Positions 25,627 through 33,945 of a DNA stretch of 64,000 nucleotides are shown in pieces. The stretch lies in NCBI RefSeq assembly GCF_018457165.1, contig NZ_JAFMNX010000003.1:434001-498000 (forward strand), in the 5' to 3' direction. The translations under genes were made by a program, and so were the position numbers. The notes under the pieces are model-generated. The model worked only from the letters and a program-made list of their open reading frames with translations. It was not told the DNA's origin and did no database searches. Numbering within the stretch: position 1 is the stretch's first letter; each line of letters opens with the position of its first letter. This DNA comes from Tianweitania aestuarii (GTDB taxonomy: Bacteria > Pseudomonadota > Alphaproteobacteria > Rhizobiales > Rhizobiaceae).

Positions 25627-26307
25627 ATGTCGCGCCCGTGGGATGGTATCATCAGCGAAGACGATCTTCGCGCTTATGACGCTGCCGGCTTTGGCCGTCC
25701 GACTGGACTGGGTAAACGCCCTGCGCTGGTGATTATCGATGTTCAATATCGCACAACCGGAACGCGTCCGATGCCGTTCTGGGAGGCGATCGGTGAGTTC
25801 AAAACATCCTGTGGCGAGATCGCCTGGGATGCGATGGCGAATATCGAGCGGTTGCTTCAGGTCTTTCGCAGCCGCAACTGGCCTGTTCTTTACCCTTATG
25901 TCGCGCCCAAGCAGTCCTTTGATACTGGCCGCTTAGGTGACAAGGTTCCGGCGCTGCTCGGCGTTGCCGCAAAGGGCTACGAGTTCCCGCCGCAGATTGC
26001 GCCTCGCGAAGGCGACATCCTGTTGCCGAAGAAGCATCCTTCGGCATTCTTTGGAACCCCGCTCGCCAGTTACCTGATAGACCTTGGCGTGGACTCCCTA
26101 GTTGTGGTGGGGTGCTCGACTTCAGGCTGCGTGCGCGGCTCCGTGGTGGATGGTTTTGCTTACAACTTCCGTTGCACCGTGCCGCAGGATGCTTGTTACG
26201 ACCGGTCATTCACCTCGCATGCGGTGAACCTTTTCGACATGGCTTATAAATATGCCGACGTGCTGTCTACCGAAGACACGCTTGCGGCGCTGGAAGCGCT
26301 CGCCTGA
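25627..26307 (+). CDS. Isochorismatase-fold amidohydrolase (N-carbamoylsarcosine amidase/maleamate amidase-like)
   Basis: A 226-residue cysteine hydrolase. The catalytic triad is seen as Asp in ALVIIDVQY, Lys in LPKKHPSAFFGT and Cys in VVVGCSTSGCVRGS. The N-terminus MSRPWDGIISEDDLRAYDAA and the Ser-Gly after Cys resemble N-carbamoylsarcosine amidase and maleamate amidases rather than true isochorismatases. It is expected to hydrolyse a small amide or carbamoyl group to an acid plus ammonia. GGGAGGAGAAAGCT before the ATG is a very strong ribosome site. It is the second gene of the island operon. Confidence 0.87.
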   Translation: MSRPWDGIISEDDLRAYDAAGFGRPTGLGKRPALVIIDVQYRTTGTRPMPFWEAIGEFKTSCGEIAWDAMANIERLLQVFRSRNWPVLYPYVAPKQSFDTGRLGDKVPALLGVAAKGYEFPPQIAPREGDILLPKKHPSAFFGTPLASYLIDLGVDSLVVVGCSTSGCVRGSVVDGFAYNFRCTVPQDACYDRSFTSHAVNLFDMAYKYADVLSTEDTLAALEALA

Positions 26308-26343
26308 GCTGAACTTCAATATGCGATCTGATGGAAGACAAGC

Positions 26344-27708
26344 ATGAGCGATGAGCTTGACGTTCTAGTAATCGGCGCTGGGGCCTGCGGGCTCTGTGCC
26401 GCGATCCAGGCTCACGACAAAGGCTTGAGCGTAGCCATTATCGAGAAGAACGAGCGGCCGGGTGGCAACTCAGCTCTCTCGACAGGATCAGTGCCTGCCG
26501 CCAACAGCCGATTTCAGCGTGAAGCAGGCATCAAAGACAATCCCGAGAAGTACTTTCGTGACCTGATGGGGATTGCTGGCGAAACCGAGGCGGAAAACCT
26601 TGTGCGCCGCATGACAGCTGTTTCCGCGGAAACGGTGGAATGGCTGATCGATGATGTTGGCTGCCGAATGGAGCTCATTACCGCTTACAAGCATATCGGG
26701 CATTCCGTATCCCGCCTACACGCTCCGCGCTCGCGCCGGGGCCAAGATCTGGTCGATGACCTCGTTGGCGCCGTGGAGCAACGCGACATTCCGCTGGCGG
26801 TTGGCAACTCTGCCAAAAGTCTGATCGTCGAGGATGGCCGGGTTGTCGGCGCTGTTGTGGATGCTGGCGACGGCGACGTGATGGAGATCCGTGCCCGCGC
26901 GGTGATACTTGCATCAAACGGCTTTGGCAACAATCGCGCGCTCGTGGAGCGCTACATACCAGAAATCGCCAGCGCACAGTATTTCGGCGCCCTCGGATCG
27001 GATGGTGAGGCGATCATCTGGGGTGAGGAGCTCGGCGCTGACTTTCGCAATATGGCAGCCTACCAGGGCTATGCCGCCGTGGCCGATCCTCATGGCTCGA
27101 TCCTCAGCTGGACCACCATCGAAAAAGGCGGCGTTCTCGTGAACGAGAAAGGCGAGCGTTTCGGTGACGAAAGTCTCGGTTATTCCGGCTATGCCAAGCA
27201 TGTGTTGGCCGAGGGTTCGCGTTCCTGGGCAATTTTCGACCAGCGGATCTTCGAGATCGCCATGCAGGAAGAAGAGTTCGCCGAGCTGTGGGAGCACAAA
27301 GGGCTCAAAAAGGCAGACACAGTCGCTGAAGTGGCTTCGGCGCAGGGGTTAGATGGCGCTGCCGCGGAAGCTGCCGTGGCTGCTTACAATGCGGCTGCCG
27401 AGCAGGGCGTGGCCGATGCGTTTGGTCGCACGGCTTCCGGCTTGGCGCCGTTGCAAGCGCCATTTTATTCCTGCCGTACCTTGCCAGCGTTGTTCCACAC
27501 CCAGGGCGGCCTTGCTGTGGATGATGATGCCCGTGTTCTGCGCAAGGATGGTTCGGTAATCGCCGGACTTTACGCCGGTGGCGGTGCTGCTGCGGGTGTT
27601 TCGGGCAAAGCCGGCGCCCTCGGCTACGCTTCCGGCAATGGGCTTCTTACGGCGGTGGCGCTTGGCCGACTGGCGGCGCGTGCGGCTGCTGCCGACATAG
27701 GGGCGTGA
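26344..27708 (+). CDS. FAD-dependent oxidoreductase, fumarate reductase flavoprotein-like
   Basis: A 454-residue FAD_binding_2-family protein. The dinucleotide-binding motif is VLVIGAGACGLCAAIQA with the downstream ERPGGNSALSTGS. A capping domain follows (about residues 230-340), then the C-terminal FAD contacts HTQGGLAVDDD and AGLYAGGGAAAGVSG. Relatives reduce or form the double bond of fumarate-like acids or 3-ketosteroids. The protein is soluble, without a heme or flavin-transfer domain. It overlaps neither neighbour but lies one nt before the MmgE/PrpD start. In this pathway it probably introduces or removes a C=C bond in a carboxylate. Confidence 0.86.
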   Translation: MSDELDVLVIGAGACGLCAAIQAHDKGLSVAIIEKNERPGGNSALSTGSVPAANSRFQREAGIKDNPEKYFRDLMGIAGETEAENLVRRMTAVSAETVEWLIDDVGCRMELITAYKHIGHSVSRLHAPRSRRGQDLVDDLVGAVEQRDIPLAVGNSAKSLIVEDGRVVGAVVDAGDGDVMEIRARAVILASNGFGNNRALVERYIPEIASAQYFGALGSDGEAIIWGEELGADFRNMAAYQGYAAVADPHGSILSWTTIEKGGVLVNEKGERFGDESLGYSGYAKHVLAEGSRSWAIFDQRIFEIAMQEEEFAELWEHKGLKKADTVAEVASAQGLDGAAAEAAVAAYNAAAEQGVADAFGRTASGLAPLQAPFYSCRTLPALFHTQGGLAVDDDARVLRKDGSVIAGLYAGGGAAAGVSGKAGALGYASGNGLLTAVALGRLAARAAAADIGA

Positions 27709-27709
27709 G

Positions 27710-29086
27710 ATGACGCTTTCGGCTGATGTGATTGCGCGACTGCGCTCTGTGGAGCGCTTGCCGGACGGCGTTCAAGCGACGGCTGTTCGCCATTTCACCG
27801 ATGCGATCGGCGTTGCCCATGGTGCGGCAGGGTCGCAAGCGGGCGCGCATTGGCGGAAATACGCCAAAGCACAAACAGCACAGGGAACGTCCAGCGTAAT
27901 TGGCCTGTCGCATGGACTGCCTGCCGCAACGGCTGCCTTGGTGAATGGCGGGCTGATCCACAGCCTGGAATATGACGACACCCATACCGGCTCGATCGTC
28001 CACGGATCAGCGGTTCTGGCTGCAACTGCCTTAGCGGCCGGAGAAGCGGCTGGAGCGACCGGCGCGGCGGTGATGCGTTCCTATGCGCTGTGGTACGAAG
28101 TCTTCATCCGCTTTGGCCTAGCAGCCGCGGGCGGGTTTCAGAACCGCGGTTTCCAGCTGACTTCCGTGGGTGGCGCCTTGTGTGCTGCCGGCATTGCAGC
28201 CGATCTGAAAGGGCTCGACGCCGACGCCTCGCAGGCCGCTATCGGAATCGCGTTAAGTCAGGCGTCGGGTGTTTTCGAGTTTTTGACGAACGGGGCAACC
28301 GTAAAGTCAATGCATCCCGGCTGGGCGGCTCATGCTGGACTGATCGCCGCCGATCTCGCGGAAGCGGGTATGACCGGGCCTTTCACCGCGCTGGAAGGTA
28401 AATTCGGCTTGTTCCGGGTGTTCGCGGGTGATGATGCGGCGCCTCAGCGGTTTGCCGATATGCTTCCCGACATGGGTGAAGTTTGGCATCTCGACAAGGC
28501 AGCCTACAAGTTTCATCCCTGCTGCCATTACCTGCACCCCTTTATCGAGGCCGCGCGCTTGATGCAGGCGCAGGGCGTGCGGGCGGACCAGATCGCGAGG
28601 TTCGATTGCGGTGTGCCGAAGGGCGCTGCCGGCATCATCGCCGAACCTTGGGCTTCAAAGGTCGCGGCTGCGGGGCATCAAGCGCGCTGGTCGCTGCCGG
28701 TAACCGTGGCAATGCAGATGGTCGATGGTCGCGTGGACCTGGCGAGTTTCGAGGAACCTCTTTCGCCGGGTGTTTTGGAACTGGCGGAGCTCAGCGACTG
28801 GCACGTGTTGACCGATAGCGCGTTTCCCGCTCTGTTCGATGCTTATCTGCGCCTGACGCTCAAGGATGGGCGTGTGGTGGAAAAGCGGATCGACGATGTT
28901 TACGGCAACGGCTCTCGTCCGCCGGCGCAAGCTGACCTGGATGGCAAGTTTGCTGGCAACATGGAGCGGTTTGCACCAGGTGTCGATGCCGCGCCGCTGC
29001 TTGCTGCTTTGACGGGCTTGCCGAAGGCAAATGACCTCGGTGAGGTCACGCGCACGCTGCGATCCGTTGTTTCGTTGGAGGAGTGA
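27710..29086 (+). CDS. MmgE/PrpD-family protein, first copy
   Basis: A 458-residue MmgE/PrpD protein. The family includes 2-methylcitrate dehydratase, cis-aconitate decarboxylase and iminodisuccinate epimerase. Conserved stretches include HGAAGSQAG-like residues near 30-45, LEYDDTHTGSIVHGSAVLAA (residues 80-99), SMHPGWAAHAGLIAADLAEAG and YKFHPCCHYLHPFIEAA. It starts one nt after the flavoprotein stop. Beside an isocitrate-lyase-like enzyme it could hydrate or isomerise the substrate before C-C cleavage, like PrpD before PrpB. The exact reaction cannot be read from the sequence. Confidence 0.88.
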   Translation: MTLSADVIARLRSVERLPDGVQATAVRHFTDAIGVAHGAAGSQAGAHWRKYAKAQTAQGTSSVIGLSHGLPAATAALVNGGLIHSLEYDDTHTGSIVHGSAVLAATALAAGEAAGATGAAVMRSYALWYEVFIRFGLAAAGGFQNRGFQLTSVGGALCAAGIAADLKGLDADASQAAIGIALSQASGVFEFLTNGATVKSMHPGWAAHAGLIAADLAEAGMTGPFTALEGKFGLFRVFAGDDAAPQRFADMLPDMGEVWHLDKAAYKFHPCCHYLHPFIEAARLMQAQGVRADQIARFDCGVPKGAAGIIAEPWASKVAAAGHQARWSLPVTVAMQMVDGRVDLASFEEPLSPGVLELAELSDWHVLTDSAFPALFDAYLRLTLKDGRVVEKRIDDVYGNGSRPPAQADLDGKFAGNMERFAPGVDAAPLLAALTGLPKANDLGEVTRTLRSVVSLEE

Positions 29087-29090
29087 TAGC

Positions 29091-30491
29091 ATGGCAGCCT
29101 ATGATCTGGTTATCCGTGATGTTGAAGCCGTTCTTCCGGCGTCAGGGCGTACCGCTTGCGATATCGCGATCCGCGACGGCCAGATCGCTGCGATACTTCT
29201 GCCCGGCAGCTCTGTTGAAGCGTCAGAAATCCTCGATGGTAAGGGCCTGGTGGCGCTGCCTGGAGTCATCGACTGTCATCTGCATCTCGGTCATGGCAAA
29301 GACATATCGCGGCCGCGCGAACCGAAGGATGCAGATGTCGAGACCGCTTCGGCCGCGTTGGGCGGCGTAACGTGCATGATCCCTTTCCTCATGTCATCCG
29401 AGCCGCATGCGGCTGATTTCGGTGAGGTGAAGGCGGTAACGGAAGCGGGTGCGCGGATCGATTTTGGCTACCACTTCATTATCTCGACCGAAGCGCAGCT
29501 GGCGGAAGTGCCTGACTACATCAGTAAATTCGGCGCGCCGACGCTGAAGATCTTCATGAACAATCGCGGTGGGGAAGGCAAACGCCTCAATCTGCCCGAT
29601 ATCGACGACGGCTTTCTTTTCCGTTTGGCGGAAGCCGCCGCGCAGCATGGCGGCATGGTTGCTCCGCATCCCGAGAACATAGAGATCGCCTGGGTGCTGC
29701 GGGACCGCGCCATGAAGGCTGATCCCGACGGCCAAGCTGGGCTGGCCTCTTGGGATGCGTCACGACCGGATTTCGTTGAGGCCGAAGCGGTGCAGCGGGC
29801 TTCCTATGTTGCCAATGTTGCCGGCGCGCCGCTTTACGTGGTGCATACGTCGTCTGCGGCCGCGCTGGAAGCCGGCCTCGCGCGCCGCGACGCCGGTGAC
29901 GAGATCTATTTTGAGACCTGCCCCCATTACCTCACGCATGACATCACCGATCCGATCGGCGAAGTCGCGAAGATTAATCCGCCGCTGCGCAGCCGCGACG
30001 ATTGCGAGCGGCTGTGGCAGGCTATCGAAGAGGGCGACATCGACACTGTCGCCACCGATCACGTCCATCGCGACATCTCGAGCAAGGCCAACGGGATCTG
30101 GGCTGCTTCCCCTGGATGTCCGGGAATGGAAACGCTGCTCCCTGTCATGCTGACCGAAGGCTACCATGGCCGCGGTATTCCGTTGGAGCGATTGGTGGAA
30201 GTCCTGTCGGAAACACCCGCGCGTTTGATGGGGCTCGATGTGCGCAAAGGCACGCTTTCGGTGGGCAAGGATGCGGATATCGTGCTGCTTGATCTGAACG
30301 CTGAATGGACCCTGACGCGCGACAAGGTCGCATCTTCGGCCGGCTACTCGATCTACGAGGGCAAGACCTTCAAGGGCGCGATCCAACATACGTTTGTGCG
30401 CGGTCACACAGTCGTGCGCGACGGGAACCTCACCGAAACCAGCGCCGGCATCGGACGCTATCAGCATCGCAAACTCGGTTTCAGAGGTTAG
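29091..30491 (+). CDS. Dihydropyrimidinase/hydantoinase-like amidohydrolase
   Basis: A 466-residue cyclic amidohydrolase. The metal ligands are seen as DCHLHLGHG (residues 61-69), Lys in TLKIFMNNRG (likely carboxylated), His in MVAPHPEN and YVVHTSS, and Asp in VATDHVHRD. This fits dihydropyrimidinase, hydantoinase and dihydroorotase-type ring openers acting on cyclic amides or imides. The ATG at 29091 has GGAGGAG upstream and follows the MmgE/PrpD stop by 4 nt. In the operon it would open a ring whose amide is then removed by the amidase genes on either side. Confidence 0.88.
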   Translation: MAAYDLVIRDVEAVLPASGRTACDIAIRDGQIAAILLPGSSVEASEILDGKGLVALPGVIDCHLHLGHGKDISRPREPKDADVETASAALGGVTCMIPFLMSSEPHAADFGEVKAVTEAGARIDFGYHFIISTEAQLAEVPDYISKFGAPTLKIFMNNRGGEGKRLNLPDIDDGFLFRLAEAAAQHGGMVAPHPENIEIAWVLRDRAMKADPDGQAGLASWDASRPDFVEAEAVQRASYVANVAGAPLYVVHTSSAAALEAGLARRDAGDEIYFETCPHYLTHDITDPIGEVAKINPPLRSRDDCERLWQAIEEGDIDTVATDHVHRDISSKANGIWAASPGCPGMETLLPVMLTEGYHGRGIPLERLVEVLSETPARLMGLDVRKGTLSVGKDADIVLLDLNAEWTLTRDKVASSAGYSIYEGKTFKGAIQHTFVRGHTVVRDGNLTETSAGIGRYQHRKLGFRG

Positions 30492-30494
30492 CAA

Positions 30495-31496
30495 ATGGTG
30501 GGCCCTCCCGTTGTCGCTATCATAGGGGCGGGGGGCACGATATCCTCGCTTGCGGTTGATCAGCGAGACTATGTCAATTACCCCGAAACGGGGCGCAAAT
30601 TGTCGGTTGACGAGGTGTTGGCGCATCTCCCCGAACTGGTCGGCTTCGCTCAGCTCATTCCGCTAAGCTTCCGCTCGGTTGGTTCAAGCGCGGTGGGTCC
30701 CGAGGATTGGCTGCGGCTGCACCGAACAATCACCGATGCGGTTGCCGCGCACCCGGAGATCGTTGGTGTGGTGATCCTGCACGGAACCGCTACGCTTGAA
30801 GAAACCGCCTTCTTTTTGGATTTGACGCTGCCAGTAGGCCGTCCCGTGGTGTTGGTGGGGGCGCAACGGCCGCTCAACACAGTGTCGTCCGATGCCGCCG
30901 CCAATGCGATAGCAGCCGTGCGCGTTGCCGCCGATCCAGGTGCGGCCGGGCGTGGCGTGATGGTTGTTCTGAATGACGAAATCCATGCCGCCCGTGTGGT
31001 GACCAAAAGCTCGACCCTCCGGCTTCAAACCTTCAACTCAGGTGCTGCGGGCTTGCTGGGTGTAGCCGACCCGGATCGGATCGTTTTCAACTACCCTGCC
31101 GAGGGCGTTGACCGTTTTCGCTTGCCAGTGGACGTCAGCTATCTGACGGAGCTTCCGCGCGTCGACATCTGCTACGCTTATGCCGGAAGTGACGGAACGG
31201 CGGTCCGCGCTTTCTTGGCCGCCGGCGCGAAAGGCCTGATTTCTGCAGGTTTCGCACCCGGTATGCCGGCCACGCAGGAACGGGCCGCTATAATCGAAGC
31301 GTCGCAAGCAGGCATAGCGGTGGTGCAAGCCAGTCGTGCAGGTCAGGGGCGAGTTGTTCGACGCGATTGGCTTAAGCAGAATGGCTGGATCGCAGCCGGT
31401 GCTCTCACCCCGCACAAGGCACGCATTTTGCTGATGCTGGGCCTGCTGGTTGAGCATGATCCGGAACAGCTGCAAACATTCTTCGATAGAGTCTAG
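30495..31496 (+). CDS. Asparaginase/glutaminase-fold amidase with Asp-to-Ala change in the active site
   Basis: A 333-residue L-asparaginase-like protein. The nucleophile Thr15 is in IIGAGGTISSL and Lys171 in VVTKSSTLRL is conserved. The second catalytic segment reads HGTATLEETAFFL where classical enzymes have HGTDTLEET. The Asp that completes the Thr-Lys-Asp triad and contacts the substrate amino group is thus Ala99. The amidase chemistry may be kept while specificity for alpha-amino amides is lost. A substrate such as a dicarboxylate half-amide is possible. It starts 3 nt after the hydantoinase-like gene. Confidence 0.85.
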   Translation: MVGPPVVAIIGAGGTISSLAVDQRDYVNYPETGRKLSVDEVLAHLPELVGFAQLIPLSFRSVGSSAVGPEDWLRLHRTITDAVAAHPEIVGVVILHGTATLEETAFFLDLTLPVGRPVVLVGAQRPLNTVSSDAAANAIAAVRVAADPGAAGRGVMVVLNDEIHAARVVTKSSTLRLQTFNSGAAGLLGVADPDRIVFNYPAEGVDRFRLPVDVSYLTELPRVDICYAYAGSDGTAVRAFLAAGAKGLISAGFAPGMPATQERAAIIEASQAGIAVVQASRAGQGRVVRRDWLKQNGWIAAGALTPHKARILLMLGLLVEHDPEQLQTFFDRV

Positions 31497-31512
31497 GCCA
31501 GGAGCCGGAACG

Positions 31513-32412
31513 ATGGAGTTGCGTGATCACGGACGATATGGCTACTCGGCGCTGCCGGAGCGGCCAGACTACCATTGGCCTGGCGGCAAGAGATTGGCGC
31601 TTTGCATCTGCAACAATATCGAGATTTTCAGCTACCGATCCGGATTAGGCAGTGATAGCGCCACACTGACCGCGCCGCAAACGCACCGAAATTACGCTTG
31701 GCGTGATTATGGCAACCGCGTTGGACAATGGTACCTGTTTGATCTGCTCGAAGAGTGCGGCCTTCCTGCTTCGCACAACGTCAACTCCGCCGTGTTGCGG
31801 CAGTATCCGCAGATCCTACAGCGGATCCTGTCGCGCGGTGACGAGATCGTCAGTCATGGCCGCTCGAATGGCGAACGGCAGGACGTTCTATCCGAAAACG
31901 AAGAGCGCCAGCTGATCGCCGAGGCGACCGAAGAAATTACATCCTTGGCCGGCTACCAGCCCAAAGGCTGGATGGGACCATACTTCGCGCAAAGCGAGGT
32001 CACGCTCGATCTACTTCAAGAAGCCGGTTATGAGTTCATGCTGGATTGGCCGGTTGACGATCAACCGGTGTGGATGCGGACGCGAGGCGGGCACATCTTG
32101 TCCGTCCCTTACTCCGTGGAACTGAACGATTCGCCTTCCATGGTGTTTCGCCAGGAAAGCATCGCGTCTTTCGAGTGTATGATCATCGATCAGTTCGATG
32201 AGATGCTGTTTCAATCAGCCAAGCGGCCCCTGGTTTTCTCGCTGATTACCCACCCCTTCATCATAGGGCATCCTTACCGGCTGCACGCATTGCGCCGGGC
32301 ACTGGCGCATATTCTGCTCCACAGAGACGAGATCTGGATCACCACCGTTGGCGGGGTGAACGCCCATATCCGCAGCTTGCCGTCCGGCATTCTGCCGGGC
32401 GCGCCCGACTGA
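31513..32412 (+). CDS. Polysaccharide-deacetylase-fold hydrolase, allantoinase PuuE/cyclic imidase-like
   Basis: A 299-residue protein with the polysaccharide deacetylase (NodB) fold. The typical metal motifs of true deacetylases are only partly present: the TFDD-type motif is replaced by LALCICNNIEIF, while HGRSNGERQ (residues 117-125) and LITHPFIIGHPYR are kept. This pattern is seen in PuuE allantoinase and metal-independent cyclic imide hydrolases of similar length. There is no signal peptide, so it acts in the cytoplasm. The ATG at 31513 has AGGAG at 31499-31503; the in-frame start at 31450 lies inside the asparaginase-like gene and is rejected. It ends the operon. Confidence 0.78.
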   Translation: MELRDHGRYGYSALPERPDYHWPGGKRLALCICNNIEIFSYRSGLGSDSATLTAPQTHRNYAWRDYGNRVGQWYLFDLLEECGLPASHNVNSAVLRQYPQILQRILSRGDEIVSHGRSNGERQDVLSENEERQLIAEATEEITSLAGYQPKGWMGPYFAQSEVTLDLLQEAGYEFMLDWPVDDQPVWMRTRGGHILSVPYSVELNDSPSMVFRQESIASFECMIIDQFDEMLFQSAKRPLVFSLITHPFIIGHPYRLHALRRALAHILLHRDEIWITTVGGVNAHIRSLPSGILPGAPD

Positions 32413-32442
32413 TCATTTCGCTCGCAAGGGGCTCGCTCACGA

Positions 32443-33798
32443 TCAGGCGGGGCTTGCCCGCAGCGCGATGATGCGGCGGCGAAAGCGGTCGAGCCCTTCC
32501 TTGAGCACTTCGCTGTCCCCACCGGCTGATTGTCCGATGCCGTGAAGCTCCTCAACCTCAAAATTGGCACATAGCAGTTGCTGCAGACGCTTCGGACCAA
32601 TGGGTGTGAATGGACCTTGCAAAGGCACTTGTCCTCTCGCTTCCGACCGAGCCCATTCCGCGCCGTAGCGGGACGCGCGGTTGCGAACGCTAAGCACAAG
32701 ATGGCCTTCATTGCGCAGCACACGGCGCACCTCTCGCAATATGGCTGCGGGATCGGCCATGTGTTCCAGCGATTGTGCGATCACCACAAGATCAACGCTT
32801 TGCGTCGCGAAGGGCAACGACGTGCCGCTGAACAAGGCACCCTCGACCGAGTGGGTGATCCCTTCGCGCGGCAGCCTGTCTTGGATAAAATGCAGATTGT
32901 TTTCGTGCAACTCCACGACAGTAAGCGATGCATCCAGGGGCAGCCTTCGTGCGAGTGTAACAGTGCTGGTTCCACCCCAAGGCATGAGTTCGGCCACCTT
33001 TGCCTCTGTGGGAAGAGACGGGATCAGATCCAGCTCACGCTCACTCGCTTCGCCTTGGCGCCGCGAGGTATAAACGCCGTTAAGCGGTGACTTGGCCCAA
33101 ACCGACCACGCGCGATAATCAGCCAGTTGAGCCCAGCTCCATTGTGTAGGATCCCATTGCGCATAGGGATTAGAGTCTCGGGAGACGGCATGGAAGGGAT
33201 AGGTATTCGCGTTTTCAACAGGGTAGATCGTGTTCTCAGGACGCTCGAACGTTTGAAATGAAACAACGCTGTTAAGCGGACGGCGCGGCGGCTTGCGTGC
33301 TGGCGCATCGGGATGTGCGCGACCCAAAGCAATGGCACCCTGACAGTCGAACACCGAAGGCAAATCAAGCATGGCGCGAACGCCTTCAGGATCACCGATG
33401 CCGGCGTTCCAGATTGCATGATACCCGCGCAAATGGGCCGAAAGCATCAGATGATATCCGGCCGCCGCAACGCCTTGAACAACGGAAAAGTTGTCATGCG
33501 TCCAACCTTTCTGAAAGCACAGGTAAACCAGAGCGGAGCAGGTGCGGAAATGCGGATTGCCGCCGGCCAGCTCGGCTGCCCGCGCGAGTTGCTGCGGATC
33601 ATCCACGATGATGAAATGCCAATGTTGCTGATTGCAGGAGGAGGGGGCTTCGAGCGCATCCGACAGCATCAGCAGCAACTCCTCGCGAGCAATGCGGCTA
33701 CCGTCGAAATCGCGGCAAGACAAGCGAGATGCCAGCCGAGACAAAATCGTCTGAGTGTCATTCGCTGAAAGGGTCTGCTGATCGTTTTGGATTTCCAT
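32443..33798 (-). CDS. Nitroreductase-methyltransferase fusion protein
   Basis: A 451-residue two-domain protein. Residues about 15-185 are a nitroreductase-family FMN domain (RLSCRDFDGSRI, APSSCNQQHWHFIIVDD, AIALGRAHPDAPARKPPRRP). Residues about 245-440 are a class I SAM methyltransferase (VAELMPWGGTSTVTLARRL, LTVVELHENN, SQSLEHMADPAAILREVRRV, GHLVLSVRNR). The linker holds YPFHAVSRDSNPYAQWDPTQ. The reading frame is continuous, so this is a real fusion and I know of no described example. It is transcribed against the seven-gene operon and diverges from the TRAP operon. The partner activity and substrate are unknown. Confidence 0.82.
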   Translation of the reverse strand: MEIQNDQQTLSANDTQTILSRLASRLSCRDFDGSRIAREELLLMLSDALEAPSSCNQQHWHFIIVDDPQQLARAAELAGGNPHFRTCSALVYLCFQKGWTHDNFSVVQGVAAAGYHLMLSAHLRGYHAIWNAGIGDPEGVRAMLDLPSVFDCQGAIALGRAHPDAPARKPPRRPLNSVVSFQTFERPENTIYPVENANTYPFHAVSRDSNPYAQWDPTQWSWAQLADYRAWSVWAKSPLNGVYTSRRQGEASERELDLIPSLPTEAKVAELMPWGGTSTVTLARRLPLDASLTVVELHENNLHFIQDRLPREGITHSVEGALFSGTSLPFATQSVDLVVIAQSLEHMADPAAILREVRRVLRNEGHLVLSVRNRASRYGAEWARSEARGQVPLQGPFTPIGPKRLQQLLCANFEVEELHGIGQSAGGDSEVLKEGLDRFRRRIIALRASPA

Positions 33799-33837
33799 CG
33801 GGACACCGCTTGTTGAGGAATGGCAATCACATGCGGA

Positions 33838-33876
33838 TTGACACTGCCCCTAACTGGTGCAAACTGTAAACAGTTT
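33838..33876. promoter_or_regulatory. Promoter-operator region between the fusion gene and the TRAP operon
   Basis: AAACTGT (33861-33867) and ACAGTTT (33870-33876) form a perfect inverted repeat with a 2-nt centre, preceded by TTGACA at 33838-33843. The outer bases GCAAACTG match the half-site at 24627-24634. The shared sequence suggests that one GntR protein controls both divergent units and the lyase operon. Confidence 0.6.
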
Positions 33877-33945
33877 TCGGAATCTGTGCCGAAAGATAAT
33901 GTCTAGCGCGGGAACGCTAGCGAAACTTCAAATGGGAAAACCGCT

